DNA of 64,000 nt from Microcebus murinus (lineage: Eukaryota > Chordata > Mammalia > Primates > Cheirogaleidae): the NCBI RefSeq assembly GCF_040939455.1, contig NC_134119.1:1810501-1874500 (forward strand), given 5' to 3'. The notes beneath the pieces are model-generated. The model did no database searches. It was given only the letters and a program-made list of their open reading frames with translations, and was not told the DNA's origin. A program made the translations under genes and the position numbers. Each line of letters opens with the position of its first letter. Positions within the stretch are counted from its first letter, which is position 1. Below, piece after piece: positions 24,376-37,496 of the stretch.

Positions 24376-24545
24376 GACCCAATGGAGGTACTATTCACTC
24401 CGTCATCCTTTATCAGCCAGTTTCCGACGGAGCACTATCAATTGTGTCAGCCCTGCCCAAATCTACACATCTAATTTGCAACCTGGGTTGGATTCTATTA
24501 TTTTTAATAGAAAACCAAAATCTTCATCTGGCCACCTATTTTGAG
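24376..24545. promoter_or_regulatory. AT-rich unique island
   Basis: The text includes CGTCATCCTTTATCAGCC, AGCACTATCAATTGTGTC and TTCTATTATTTTTAATAG. It is not a recognised repeat, and sits directly beside the tetranucleotide array. Possible regulatory element. Confidence 0.3.
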
Positions 24546-26739
24546 TCACCGTGCCAGGCCCGGACCGTTCCACGCTGACGACACAGGGCAGGCTGCTCTC
24601 TCTTCCCACCACTTCTGCCTCCCAGAGGGGCCAGGCGAGTGGAGAACGCCGAGCTTCCCGCCCCCGCCCGGCTCCTGGCCTGTGCTGGCCCCCGGGCACG
24701 GCGCCTCATAACACGTGACAGCCGGAGAACACGAACACGTCAGCAACGTCCTCCCTCCCGGGTTTGTCCTACGTGTGTAGACCATGCCCGAAGCCGTCAA
24801 ATCAGATAAGGTCCCCGGCCTTTGTCCTCGGAATGCACTGCAGGGAGACATGAGCTTCCTGCAGGGGGCTGTGGGCGCCAGTCCCCCGACCAGGGGAGAC
24901 GCCTTCCCTGGCCTCTTCCGACACGTGGCTTAGTTCATGCTTAATTTTGCTTTTAAGACGTCAAGCCTCTGCAGCTTTTCTTGTTTTAATCACCCACATT
25001 TTGTGAAGATGACATCGGCTTCTCGACTTCAATAAGCGTCACAGCTCACGACGTCCCAAAGCCCGGGTCAAACAGGGCCAGGCGCAGGGGCACCTTCAGG
25101 CCGTCTCAGGATTCCACTAAAACCGGCCACCAAGAGAACCTCGGGGCCTTTTCCTGACGGTCGATGCCGGGAGGGCCTGGGCCCGGATTCAGCCTGAAAG
25201 ACCCACACGGGGGTCGGCACGACCTCCAGCCCGGGCAGCGCAGGGCGGCATGGTCCCGCCCTGCCGGACGCCGGGTGCCGTCAACAGCCTTCCTGGGTGT
25301 CATTTTAAAGAGTGACGTTGGAGACAGAGTCGGACTGTTTCGGCGGCACTGGGGCGGCCAGAACCAAAGCGTGATTTTCTGTTGTCTTCCACTGCGTAGA
25401 AATTGTACTTCTCCAATCGCGATTCCCGCCCTGGGCGTCCTGCTGTGATCGGCTTTGCCTGTGAGCCTTGTCTGGGCTTGGAGCTCAAAGCTCTGGGGAG
25501 GTGGATTTTCCTCTCCGGTTCTGGGTAATGCTGAAGAAAGGCGTCCTCAAAACGAAATGTCTGCTGTTCAGGAGGAATTAACAGGAAACACCAAATGTCA
25601 CCAGAAACGGGACAGGCCTCCTGCAGAACTGCCGTGGGCAGGGTGCGCTGCCCGCCGGGTTCGGGCGGGGCCGGGAGCGGCTGTCTCCTTCCCTGGCTGC
25701 CGGCAGCCGGGCGCCTGCAGGGCCCGGGACCCCGGAAGGCGTTTTCATCTGTGCCCGTGTCCCTTGCCGTCCCCCCCTCCCCGAGTGTGGACAAAGAGGC
25801 TGCACTGCGGGTCCTCCCCACCGTGCTCACTGCCAGGACAGGACGCCTGGTGCCGCCTGCACCTGCCCCCCCCCCCCAGGGTCGTTTCTCTCCCTGAGCG
25901 CGGCGACGGCTCTCACGCCCACACGCGCAGAGCAAAGCGAGCGCCGTGACCACGTGGCCACGAGTGGACTCACAGGAAGTGTCTCATTCAGGGAGGTCAC
26001 AAACATCCAGGGGAGCCCCCCGCCCCACGGAGCAGACGCCCCCAACCCCAGCCGAGGAGCAGAAGTAGCCTTTGCTCAGCCCCAGCTGTGCTGCGCTTCA
26101 TTTCGGGGACCGCCGGAGCTGGTCCCAAGTGTGGGTCCCTGTTCGGAGCCAGGAGGAGCCCAGACCGCTGGGAGCTGCCCACGTGCGCCCCTTGGGGGCG
26201 GAGAGCCATGACACCCCGCTCACTCACAGCTCTCCCGCTCTGTGGCCTTTCCCACGTGACTGGCGCTGGCCAAGAGGGAGTTGGCGACACGGAGACCTCT
26301 GCACCTGGTTTCCTGCCTGTGACGGACATGGTCACAGATCCCGTGGGCACCTGGGCTCCCGGCACGCGGCCCTCAGGGACGGGTGGGCCGGCGGTGGGCT
26401 GGGCAGGGCTACGTCTTCCCCTGGAGCCCAAGGACCCTCCCCAGGCTCAGAAAGACGGAGGGACCCAAGCAGGGTCCCAGGGCAGCGGCTCTCCAAACTT
26501 GAATTTCACTGGAAAGTAAATTCAACAGAGAAAAAAAGGGTTGGTTGGGGTTTCTACCGTTTTTAATTGTGCAGGGGGTGAAAACAGCACCCTGACCCCG
26601 GGCATCTCTCGGCTGCCCATGAGTCCGGCCGCTGGGCCTGCTCTGCTCTGTGGGGTCTCTGCTCAGCAGCCAGGGAGGCTGGGTAAGTGTGGGCCATGTC
26701 ACGCCACCCCAGGGCCACACAGCCCGAGTGACCCGTCCC
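24546..26739. other. Unique intron
   Basis: A C11 run lies near 25868. An AT-richer patch occupies 24940-25030. No exon or confident repeat is seen. Confidence 0.4.
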
Positions 26740-27110
26740 TGGCACTCCGAGCTCATTCCTCTCGTCCTCACGAGGCTTTCTCTACGCAGCCACTCGGACC
26801 TCCTGGCTCTTCCTCCAAGACTCAGCCTTTGCACTTGCTGTTCCCTCCACCCAGAGCACTCTTCCCCTCGATACCACCGTGGTTCTCTTGCATAAGACTT
26901 TCTTGGCCACCTTGTCTGGAATGGACTCTGCCGGCACCCACATCCTCCGGTCCCTGGTATGCAAGGATAGATCTACGTCTCCTCCTCGAACACAGCTCCA
27001 TGGGGCGGACGAGGTTTCCTCTATGCCCTGCTGCGTCCTCTGTACCTGGAACGGCACGCTGGGGGCGCCTGGCGCGGACAGACGCAGGGAATGCGTGAGC
27101 GGACGAGTGG
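26740..27110 (+). mobile_element. L2 LINE 3' fragment
   Basis: CAGCCTTTGCACTTGCTGTT, CCCAGAGCACTCTTCCCC, and later CCTGGAACGGCACGCTGG with GCAGGGAATGCGTGAGCGGA follow the L2 3' consensus in order and orientation. It is heavily diverged. Confidence 0.65.
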
Positions 27111-27359
27111 CCGGCCGTGGCCACCACCATGCTCACAGCGAGCATGGTCCCGTCCGAGAGGGACGTGTCCCCTCCTCAGTACGAAGGCGCCGCGCCCCAG
27201 CGTGCCCAGGGAGCCCCTGCGCCGTCCAGAAGCCTCTTCTCAGACCGGCCCCCCAGAGGCTCCGGGTGCTCCCTGTAGCCTGCAGACATGTCCCGTGAGC
27301 GGTGCCAGAGCCAGCCCGTGGCCGCGGCCGACTGGGAGCCCCTGCTGCACAGGGCAGCT
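27111..27359. other. Unique intron
   Basis: Short GC-rich stretch with nothing recognised. Confidence 0.4.
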
Positions 27360-27540
27360 CAATGACTGAATTAAATCCTGAATATTGAATTAATGATGGA
27401 AATCTAAAATATTAATATATTCTAATTGAATATTCTCCAATAAATTATCTGAGCATTTGCAACAATTTGATTTTACTTTCATTTCTTAAGGAACTTTCGG
27501 CTGCATAAATATAGCCATTAAGGCAATTCAGGAAAGGGGA
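27360..27540. promoter_or_regulatory. Candidate conserved noncoding element
   Basis: This very AT-rich, non-repeat island holds TGAATTAAATCCTGAATATT, GAATTAATGATGG, AATATTAATATATTCTAATT, TTATCTGAGCATTTGC and CATAAATATAGCCATTAAGG. It is among the sharpest composition changes in the intron. Confidence 0.4.
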
Positions 27541-27784
27541 CACTTTCTGCTCGGACAAGGGAACGGTAAACACAGAGTCTGCGCGTTGCTTTCACACGAT
27601 TGATTAGGTCATGGCAGCTGAGTCGGGAAAGGACTGCTTCTTCCCGTCTGCCTGGCTTCGGCAAGGACAACACGGACTCACCAGGGGTCTGACCATGACT
27701 CATGTCTCATGACAGGGGACCTGTAGGCTGGGCCATCCCACTTGCCTTGGGCTGCACTTTCAGAACTACACTTGGGGTGGGGTC

Positions 27785-28432
27785 CGTGCACATGTGTACC
27801 TGAACATGTGCGTACTTGTGCACGTGTATGCCTGTGCATGTGTGTACCTATGCACATGTGTGCCTGTGCATGTGTGTGCCTGTGCACATGTGTGCCTATA
27901 CACTGTGTACCTGTGCATGTGTATCTGTGCACGTGTGTACCTGTGTGTGCCTATGCATGTGTATGCCTGTGCATGTGTGCTTGTGCACATGTGTACCTGT
28001 GCACGTGTGTGCCTATACACTGTACCTGTGCGTGTGCGTACCTATGCACGTGTGTGCCTATGCACTGTGTACCTATGCATGTGTATCTGTGCACATGTGT
28101 ACCTGTGTGTGCCTATGCACGTGTGTACCTCTGCATGTGTACGTGGGTACCTGTGCACGTGTGTGCCTATGCACTGTGTACCTGTGCATGTGTATCTGCA
28201 TGTGTGTGCCTATGCACTTGTGTGCCTATGCACTGTGTGCCTGTGCATGTGTATCTGCACGTGTGTGCCTATGCACTGTGTGCCTGTGCATGTGTATCTG
28301 TGCATGTGTGTGCCTGTGCATGTGTACCTGTGCATGTGTGTATCTATGCATGTATGCCTGTGCATGTGTGTACCTGTGCATGTGTGCCTGTGCACATGCA
28401 TACCTGTGTACATGTGTACCTGTGCACGTGCA
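27785..28432. repeat. TG-rich compound array, about 650 bp
   Basis: Units such as TGTGCATGTGTGTGCCTGTG and CACGTGTGTGCCTATGCACT repeat irregularly at about 14-28 bp. It is alternating purine-pyrimidine DNA and, on the plus strand, broadly complementary in sequence type to the array at 5600-6590. Confidence 0.95.
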
Positions 28433-30179
28433 AAGCCCCTGCCCCACTGTGGGGCTGGGAGGGAGGCAGACCCCGAATTGCAGGTGACAGAAAGCCACAG
28501 TCACTGTCCTGCTGTGGAGGGAGACACGTTGTCTCTGCAAAAAGTCAGAACTTCCTCAAGGAGTGTGTTTGCTCTGGGGCTGAGCCAGGGCCCTCGGGAC
28601 GTCTCTTCCACCACCCTCGAGCGGCTCCATTCTGGCGACAGGCTGGTGTCTGTGCAGCGGAGGCGGAAGTGACATCGTCAGCCTCTGTTTATGGGGAGGA
28701 AGCCCGAACACAGCAGACTGCTGGAACACCTCCTGCTTTAATTTCTTCCCAGAGGCTTTCCGTCTGTGGGTTCCTTCAGGTGGAGAAACCGCATCTTCGT
28801 TTTTCACTCACCTGTAAGCTTTTCTGGCTCCGAAAAACCAGACCCCGAAGATTCACCAGCAAAATCAGGAACTGGGGCATCACTGGCCCCTGTCCTCCTA
28901 GGGAGCAGCCGTGTGCGCCCCGAACCTGTCTCCAGGTGATCCTCACAGGGAGGAGTGTGAACTTTAGGAGGGCCTCGTGCACCTGTCAGAGGCCTCGTGT
29001 ACCTGTCAGAGGCCTCGTGCACCTGAGTAAGGTGCAGCCAGGGTCCCCTGTGCAACATCCATCAGACAAATCCGCCCGATGGGCAGTGCTTACCCCGGGG
29101 TCTGAAACACACAGCCCAGGGGCCAAATCCAGCCCCTCCCTCTAGGGGTCCCGGCACCCACCCCTCCCTGGGGAGGGAGGCTCTAGGCCACTGTTCCTGG
29201 TGGTTGGGGACAGCCAGGGACACGGTCAGACATGGCTCCTGTCCTCGGCAGCCGGAGTCCAGCAGGAAGCAGAGACTGTGCTGCAGCAGGTGTGACCCCA
29301 CCGTGCAGAAACGCAAGGTGCAGGGAGGAGATGGGAAAGGACCGCTGAGGACAGCACAGGCTGTGCGCGAACACGGCGGGATCCTTCACAGCAGAGAGGC
29401 CGCCAGAACAGGGAGGGAGTAAACTGAGTCCCAGAGCTCCTCGCTGGGCTGGGGTGCAGGATTTACAGGGAGCCGGGAGCCAGGCCCTGGGGGGCTCGAG
29501 CCTCAGTCATGACATTGACCTTGAGTGAGCCTGGCTGCGGGACAACAGACTGCAGAGCTAAGAGGGGACCCGGAGGAGTAGGGAGGACGCTGGGACGCAG
29601 CCTGCCCTGCTCTGCAGCAGGGAGGGTGGCGGGAAGCACAGACCACATCCCATGGGGCTGGGGTACACGGGATGTCACGGGCCTAGAGGGCCGTCCTGGG
29701 GAACTGTGCTCACATCACGCCCAGACACGCAGGAGAGGAAGACAGTGAGACCCTCAAGTCATATCAGCTATGCTTAACGTTTTCAATCTGGAAAACATCT
29801 GCATGTTAAGGAAAGGCTGTAGGCAGACACCACAGGATGGGCCTGCGGAGAACTTAGTGTCTATCCTGCCAACCCTGGAAACATGTCAGTGTGTTCGGAG
29901 GCAACGGTGGGGACCTCACAGTCACACCTGGGCTGTGTGTGTTTCCACAGGTGGTCCAAAGCTCACTTACCTGTGCCGATGAACCAGACAGTCTGGTGAC
30001 CTAACAGCTTTCATTTGTGCATTCACAAAGACGTTCATTTCTGCTAATGTCACTGACGACAACGTGCATCTTAGCCACGTAAGCCCCGCAGCTGACCCGG
30101 GGCTCCCGCCGGACCACCGAACCAAACGTCAGAACCTTGACGCCGCATGGCTGCATGTAGCCCTTCCCGTCCTCGGTCA
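28433..30179. other. Unique intron with a small 20-bp tandem repeat
   Basis: GGCCTCGTGCACCTGTCAGA is repeated 2.75 times at 28971-29025. Near 29085-29130 CCAGGGGCCAAATCCAGCCC faintly recalls an old DNA transposon. No exon is supported. Confidence 0.45.
28971..29025. repeat. 20-bp tandem repeat, 2.75 copies
   Basis: Copies start at 28971, 28991 and 29011 with one C/T difference. Confidence 0.95.
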
Positions 30180-31400
30180 CTTGTTGTCATTCTTAGGTTT
30201 TCTCCTATTGTTGTCACATTGATGACATCAACATAAATGATAACTTCCATAACACAACGTCACATTTTTGCCTTAAATATAGTCAACCGTCTTTTGAAGA
30301 CCCCGAGAGACAGATTACAATCTTTCAGGTCAGTCCGTACCTTTACCTTTCCCCGAGCTCCCTGTCCCTTCCTGGGGACCTGAATTTCAACTGGTGTCAT
30401 CTGGTTCCAGCCCAAGGAACATCTTTTGCCATTTCCTGGAGTCTGCCGGGGAGGGTCCCTCAGTTTGCTCGTGAGGAATGTCTTTATCTCGTCTTTCTTG
30501 GAGGGTATTTTTCTGGATGTTGAATTCTTGGTTGATAGTTTCTTTTCATTCGGTAATTTTGGCCTGCGCCCCCTGTTACTTCTAACGAGAGGCCACCCCT
30601 GTCCTTGCCCCTGTGCACACGGCATCTTTCCTGCTCTTTGAATCTCTCCTTTCTTCTTAAAGGCCAGCGGCCTGACTAGATCTAGGCACGGCTTTCTTTG
30701 TGTTTCTCCTACCGGGGGTCCACGAGTTTCTTAGACATGTGAGTTTGTTTCTCTGCCAAATTTGGAGAAATTGCAACCACTATTTTTTCAAGGACTGTTT
30801 TCTTATTACCTCTCTCCTCTACTTGCGTCACTCCCATAACACAGACGTCAGACCACTTGCCACCGTCCCACTGAAACTCTGTGCATTCGAGGCCTCCCCA
30901 TTCTTCAGATTTGATAGTTTTATTGATCTGTGTTGAAATGCACTAACGCTTTCTTCTGCCTTCTACAGTCTACTTGAAAGCCCGTCCAGTGAGCTTTCGT
31001 TAGAGATATTACGCTTTTCGGGTTTATCATTTGCATGTGGTTATGTGCTTAGAGTGCCCACTTATCTGCTGTGAGTCCCTGTCTATTCATTCATTATGAC
31101 CATGTTTTTCTTTAAATCTTTTGAACGTATTTACAAGAGATGTTCTAGAAGCCTTGCTGCTAATTCCAGCATCTGGGCAATCTCAGGGTTAGTTTCCCCT
31201 CTTGATCATGGGTCACATTTTCTCTGTTTTTTACATGTCTAGTAATTTTTGTTTGCATAGTGATCAATGTAGATGAGACACTGTAGAGACCCTGGTTCTC
31301 TTGCCTTTCTCTGAAGGGTGTTTATTTCTGTGATATCAGGGAGTTATTGAGTGACTTGGCTGGAGTCAACTCTAAAGCTGTTTCCCTGCAGCAGGCAGCG
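30180..31400 (-). mobile_element. Ancient L1M, 5' region, antisense
   Basis: Read on the plus strand, GGATGTTGAATTCTTGGTTG, GCCAAATTTGGAGAAATTGC, AATTCCAGCATCTGGGCAAT, CATGGGTCACATTTTCTCTG and ACATGTCTAGTAATTTTTGT follow, in order, the reverse complement of the 5' region of old mammalian L1M elements. The element is strongly diverged and not coding. Confidence 0.8.
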
Positions 31401-33189
31401 GCCGACTCTCTGCTTAGCGCCTTCAGTCTCCTAGCCGTGCCCTTCACGGGGGTCCTCAGAGCGTCACTTGTGCACACACAGCTCACGGGCAGCCAGGGGG
31501 CTGGGCAGAGTTTGTAAGCACATTTGCGAGTCGCTCTCTGTGGCTATATATTTTCTAGGATTTATCTCTTTACATGCAGGCTGTTTTGTCGGTTCTAAGC
31601 CCCATCTTATAACCCTCGTGACCAGAAAGACTGGTTTTCTGTGTGAGATCCACCCAGGCTTTGGTGCAGGGGCTGGGAGGGGCGCTCGGAGGGAAGCCGC
31701 ATAGATGCAGAGTCACCCATCACTGCTTTCTGTCCCATCCTCTGCACCTGACTCAACCGCTTCACAGCGATTGCGAGGGGTGACCAGGACAGAGGAGCGT
31801 GGGGGTCCCACTAGTCACCCGTCCGGTGAGTCCTAATGACATCTACTCTGTCTTCAGTGTTGTTTGGCAGACGGCCCATCCCACAAGGAGTTTTAGGTTT
31901 TGTGGGGGACACAGTGCGGTGATTACTGAGAAAACTATGTCGAACTCTCTGCCACAGTGACAGGCGGAGGGTCTGCCACGAGACCCCACGGAGGGCCTCC
32001 GCTGGTCCCGAGCAGTGGGGGCCTCTCAGAGGAGGCAGGAGGTGGCCAGGCCGGGGCCATCGGGCGCAGTGGGAAAACCCTGGGAGGGAGGGAGAGCCGG
32101 CTCGTGGGGCTCCAGGTAACCGGGCGCTGGAGCAATGTGGAGTCCGAGAGTCGCCAACCCGGCTGGAGTCTGGGGTGCAAGGGGCGGCGTCGGGGCTTGG
32201 GTCCTGCGTGACAGGTGAGGAACCGGACCACCTCCCGAGGACAACGGGCACGCGTGGGAGGGGAACAGCGCACGCACATACGTGCTCCGGGAGGTCATTC
32301 TGCTTCCGTAGGACAATGAGTGACGGCCACGTCATCATTCCCACGTGAACAGATGCACCGGAGAACCAGGAAACAGGCTCTCAGGCGGGCTGGACGGTGA
32401 GCATGCAGGTCACCCACACACGCTGTAAGGGGACATGGCGTTACAGCTCAGCCAGCTCCACACACGTGTGCACACGCCTAGGCTGCAGACTGAATCACAC
32501 GTCACACGTTACACGTCACATGCTCCCGTGACGCAGACCCAGTGCGGGGCCCTGAGGGCAGCGTGTGACCTCTCACCTCTGTCACACAGAATGTGATGAA
32601 CAGTCACTGGATGTGAAGCCACGCCCACCAAGTGGGAGCCACGTTACCTCGGAAACGTGAACAGAGCATTCCACTTCCGTCGGCCTGGGCCACGCGAGCT
32701 GTCCGGCTGCGTGCGCGACTCCCTGCCCTCTGACACGCCAGCCCCCACGGCCACAGGACCCGTCCCCAGGAGCACGCTCCCTCCTCCTCGTCTCGGGCCA
32801 GTTCCTACGGTTGCCCCAACAACCTCACGTTAACAAATCCTGAGTTGTTATGAGACGTCGCCAAGGAGTAGATCCTCTTTAAAAGTTTGATGTTATCCTC
32901 GCTCTGAGCCTTGCCAGAGGCAGACCTAAGGCGTGTGCTGGGGAAGCGAGCGGCTCGCCATGCCCTGCACGGATGCACACGCGTGGGGACCACCGCCACG
33001 GGCACAGGAGACCAGGCTGCAAGCTGATGGCTGGCGGTTCTTGACGGCCATGGGAGAACCCTACATCCCCTACACCCTGAATCCCGACGCCTGCGTGGAG
33101 TCCGGCATGTGACCCACGGCCCCGCTGTCCGAGCTCCGAGCCGGAGGTGCCCTGCTGACCTAAACAGTGCCCTGCTGCGTCTGCCCTGG
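31401..33189. other. Unique intron
   Basis: Clusters of CACGT/GTCACA words near 32440-32530 are noted. No exon or confident repeat is recognised. Confidence 0.4.
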
Positions 33190-33665
33190 CTCCTCTGGGA
33201 GAGCCAGCCCTGCCAGCCCCACCAGCCCCTGCTGGCCTCCGCCACCCTCACCAGCCCTGCCAGCCCCCGCCAACCCCCGCCAGCCCCCACCGGCCCCCGC
33301 CAGCCCCACCAGCCCCGCCAGCCCCACCAGCCCCTGCTGGCCTCCACCAGCCCCACCAGCCTCCACCAGCCCCCGCCAGCCCTCGCCAGCCCCCTCCAGC
33401 CCCTGCTGGCCTCCGCCACCCTCACCAGCCCTGCCAGCCCCCGCCAACCCCCGCCAGCCCCCACCGGCCCCCGCCAGCCCCACCAGCCCCGCCAGCCCCA
33501 CCAGCCCCTGCTGGCCTCCACCAGCCCCACCAGCCTCCACCAGCCCCCACCAGCCCCGCCAGCCCCCTCCAGCCCCTGCTGGCCTCCGCCACCCTCACCA
33601 GCCCCGCCAGCCCCCACCGGCCCTCGCCGGCCCCACCAGCCCCGCCAGCCCCGCCAGCCCTCGCC
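33190..33665. repeat. CCAGCCCC-type minisatellite with 174-bp higher-order unit
   Basis: Short CCACCAGCCCCGCCAGCC units build a larger block beginning GCTGGCCTCCGCCACCCTCA at 33231, 33405 and 33578, so the higher-order period is 173-174 bp. The array ends near 33665. Confidence 0.95.
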
Positions 33666-33929
33666 AGCTTCCCAGGCCATCAGCCCCTGACGGTGAGTTG
33701 CTTCCCTCCTTGCCCGGGAAGAACAGACAGCCAGGGCCTTCGGGGGGCGTCTCCTCACTCCCCATCATCTCCCTCCAGAGGCACACCCGCCGCCGGTGCC
33801 CATGGCACCATGGCCCCTCGATGGGGGCCACCCTCCCCGGCCAGGGCTCCCCGCACGGGCAGGTCGCCGCTCTCTCCCTGCACGATGGAGCGAGCGCTCG
33901 GGAAGGGCCGTGACTCTCCTTCCAAGGAA
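33666..33929. other. Unique intron
   Basis: Short GC-rich stretch; nothing recognised. Confidence 0.4.
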
Positions 33930-34055
33930 AAAGCCGGTAATTAACAGAGGCTTTTTGGGAAGAATGTTCTGCCTCCTCCTCTCCGCCTGTTTTCCATTTA
34001 ACGTGTTTTATCAGAGTGAAATGCCTTAATGAGCACAGAGCTGCAGCTGATCCCA
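33930..34055. promoter_or_regulatory. Candidate conserved noncoding element
   Basis: The island contains GCCGGTAATTAACAGAGGC, TTTCCATTTAACGTG, TTTTATCAGAGTGAAATGCC and TTAATGAGCACAGAGCTGC. It is non-repeat and flanked by GC-rich DNA. Confidence 0.35.
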
Positions 34056-34569
34056 GCTGAACCGCGCAGTGCTCTGCGCCCCGCTTCCTGCTCCCGTCCC
34101 GCTGCGTTCAGCACGGCCCGGCGACTCGGGTCCCTTCTGCCCCGAAACGCGACAGGGAGCGCACCGACTTCCTGCGGACAGAAACGGGTGGCAAAGCAGC
34201 CCACACCACGGCTGCGCCAGACAAGAGTCCCACGGAGGGAAGACGGGAGGGCAGGGGAGGCAGTGAATGGGAACACGAGTGTGTGCGTGTGTGCGTGAGT
34301 GGGGTGGCATGCATGTGAGCACGTGTGCATACACACACGTGTGTGCGGCGTCCGTTTGGAGAGGATAAACCTGTTGCGGAAGCCACGTGGACATCTCCTC
34401 TTCCATCTGCTGAAGACACATCTGCCCCAGGAAGGCCCGGGCGTGTGCCACGCCGTCACTCTGAGCACCTCGGACCAGGCCCGGCCGTGCCGAGACGCCT
34501 GCCGGACCCCGGGGCCGTGCCGCTGGTGTGTGCCCCACGCCCAGTGCAGCGTGCACGTCGCGATCACGC

Positions 34570-34740
34570 CCGTCACTCACTTGTTCCCTCATTCATTCAT
34601 TCCCTCCACAAGTGCAGCGCCTACTGTGTGCCAGGAGCTGCTACCGCACGGGGCGCAGGCCAGGTCTCTGCCGCTCTCAGACAGCACGCGGGCAGGCGCA
34701 TACGTGACGAACATGCACCGAGCGCGGCGGGGCAGAGGGT
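34570..34740 (-). mobile_element. L2 LINE 3' end, antisense
   Basis: TCATTCATTCATTCCCTCCA followed by GCGCCTACTGTGTGCCAGGA is the reverse complement of the typical L2 3' end; the following 100 bp keep a loose match. MIR is the main alternative. Confidence 0.6.
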
Positions 34741-37190
34741 GAGGAAGGCCGGGGCTGGGAAGGGCCCGAGGCGCCTGCCCGGAGCTGCCGGTGGCTGTGG
34801 GCACCCGGGACAGCCGCGTCCCTGGGGAGGAAAGGACAGGGCTGGCCTCACGTCCAGAAACCTCTTCGGCAGAGACTAGCCGCCCACCAGCCACGCTTCG
34901 CTCCCCCCCTGGGGACGGAGCTGGGTGTCCCCAGCAGCCACCGACCGCAGTTGGCCGTGGCCAAGTGAGCGGGTGGGCTTTGGCGGAGGGGACGTGGGCA
35001 AAACTGACGCACACCACTTGCTCGCCACGCAAGCCCGAGCCCCCCACCCTGGGGCCCTGAGTGGCCGGAGCCCAGAGCCGGGAGCCCCACGAACCTGCAC
35101 GAGGAGCAAAAGTGGAATCCTGCTGTGCCCGGTTTTTGGGCGGCTTTTGGAGACGTCCCCACAGCCGCCCGCCAGCCCCGGCACACCACGCCCTGCTCAC
35201 AGCCCTTCCCCAGAGACACGCCCGGCATGGGCGGGCCCTTCCTTCGGGGCTGCTGGCCACGTCTGGGGTATGGGGAGTGGATGGCAAATCCGCTCTGACC
35301 CGCAGCTACGCCACAGACCCCCAGACAGAGGCAGCGCCAGCCCGGTGAGTCCCAGCTGCCAGTGACGGTTTCCGGGCCCGACGGATCCGCAGCTTCCCGC
35401 ACCCTGACACCGAGAGCCAAACTCACGTCTGGTGTCCCCCCGTTGCCGTTTGGGAAACATCAACGGCAAAGAGCGTCTTCAGGAAGCTGCGTCCGCCGGG
35501 CTGAGAGCTCCTGTCACCTGTTCCTCTCCCCCACCTTCTCCCGGGGTGTGGGAATCGGGAGGGCGAATTTCCCTGCTGCCAACGGGAAAACCGTGTGCCA
35601 GCCTGGGGCACAGTAAGCCCAGTGTCCCTGTTGATTGACAAGACAACGTGGCCCGCCCGTCAGGGACCCCAGCTCTCCGCTGGTCTGGGGGAAGCCGGCC
35701 CTGGCCCCCAGCCCTGACTTCCTCAGCCACCGCCACGCAGACGCCCGGCCAGGTGGAAAGCGCAGGTGTGTGACCTCGCCACAGCCCAGCAGAACACGGA
35801 CACGCAGGACCAATGAGCCCAGCGGGTCACACGCAGCCTGGGTACCTTCTGGGGCAAGGTTCTGCCCATGTGACCCCCTCCCCCCATTTTCTGGCACCTT
35901 TTATAAGCTGTCTACAGATGGGAGCACAGATAGAACGTCCCACTTGTTAGCCCTAGGTCAGGACGACGGAATGTTCCGGTTGAGCTAAGACGCCGGCCAA
36001 GATTCAGGAACACGCCCTTCCTGTGTGTGTGCGCAGACCAGAGCGCCCAATCATCGTTCATTCGCTCTGCAGACTACGCACCTGCCACAGCCGTGAGGGT
36101 GGCGTGGGGCAGACTGCCCGGGAATTCGGGAAGGGTCAGGCCGGCAGCTGTCAGATCACGGCGTGGGCCGACGCCGGGTAACGGAGTCTCGCTGGGACAC
36201 AGCCCCGCCCGTTAGTGTGTGTTACGGCCCCGCCTGCGTTCCCACTGCGGCAGAGACTGCAAAGCCGGAGATATTTGCTCTCTGGCCCTTCACAGAAAGG
36301 GTCTGCCGACCCCCGAGCAAGACCGATGGCGTCTACACGGCGTGATGTGGGGCAGTGCCCACATGTGGCATGTAGCACGGCCACCTCTCTCCCCGAGCAA
36401 CTGCGCCCCGTCCTGAGGACATTCACAGGGGACGCCTCTGTCCTGGCGATGGTCCCATCCCCGCCGGATACAAAGTTTCCTTTCAGAATAAGCTTGTTTA
36501 CATCAAGGAGGAACCCCTCGGAGAAACATTTCAGACCGCTGACAATGCAAGGGACAGCCAGCACACAGCAGGTGCCTGCAGGTGTGTGTGGGGGGGGTGG
36601 CGCAGTTGCTGCAGAACTGCCGCTGGCATCGTCCTGAGCAGGGGCCTGGGGGTGGCCAGTTGGCCCAGGGGATGGGGTTTGGGAACTGCCCCAGGATGGG
36701 GTTTCAGTCCTTTATAGCTTCTCTTGAGCTCTGAGTTCCCAACAGCGAAATCTCCGACCCAGCCAGGTGACTCAAGGGACCCGGGGGGCTCAGGAGAGCC
36801 CCACACCGGGAGGAAGCAGCAGGAGGCTCGGTGACGCTGGGCGGTGGGGCCAGCTTGGGACGGAGAAGGCGGGTGGCATTTTGCAGCCGAGCCACCTTGG
36901 TGGAGCGTAAGTGGGTGTGCACGCTGCCCTCGCTGACGTCAGAGCTCTGCCTGAATACCTGCCGTTGCTGCCCCTCGGCCGGGTCAGCCGGCCCTGGTGG
37001 CTGGCGCTGGGGGTGCAGAGAACCGTGGGGGCTCCCGGGGCTGGTGCTTCTTTCCTCGCTGTCTCCGTTCCCGACACAGCCCGGCCTTGCGTGTCGAAAG
37101 GCAGGAGAAACAAAACAGGCCAGGCAGCACCGGCAACGAGGAGGACCCCTTGTCACACTCGGGGACCTCGTGTCCAAAGAGTGGGGTGAG
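34741..37190. other. Unique intron
   Basis: There is a G-run near 36588 and AT-richer patches near 35890-36010 and 36470-36540. No exon or confident repeat is seen. Confidence 0.4.
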
Positions 37191-37194
37191 GCTT

Positions 37195-37345
37195 TTCCAC
37201 AGCGCATGGGAACTATTTAGTGGGATTCTCACCATCATTTTATCAAATTATTGCTCAGATTGGGCTGCAATTTTCTTCAAAGGGAAGAAGAAATTGCTGG
37301 CTGATGGATTAGATTATAGAAGCACAAATTTGTAAAACAAATTCT
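37195..37345. promoter_or_regulatory. Candidate conserved noncoding element near exon 4
   Basis: ACTATTTAGTGGGATTC, CATCATTTTATCAAATTATT and GATGGATTAGATTATAGAAG are clustered in a non-repeat island about 1 kb downstream of the furin-site exon. Confidence 0.4.
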
Positions 37346-37496
37346 GTCTGCAGAGAAAGCAACCCGTGGCGGCTGCAGGGAACACGGTGACGCCGGGGAG
37401 CCGGCAGACGGGCCACCCCACTGCCCACCGTGACCCCCGGCCTGGCCTCAGGCTCAAGGCTCTGACTTTCAGCCGGGGACTATCACACACGTGCCA

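Noticed and set aside
29085..29130. Possible ancient DNA-transposon fragment (GGCCAAATCCAGCCC)
   Set aside because: The match is under 40 bp and cannot be assigned.
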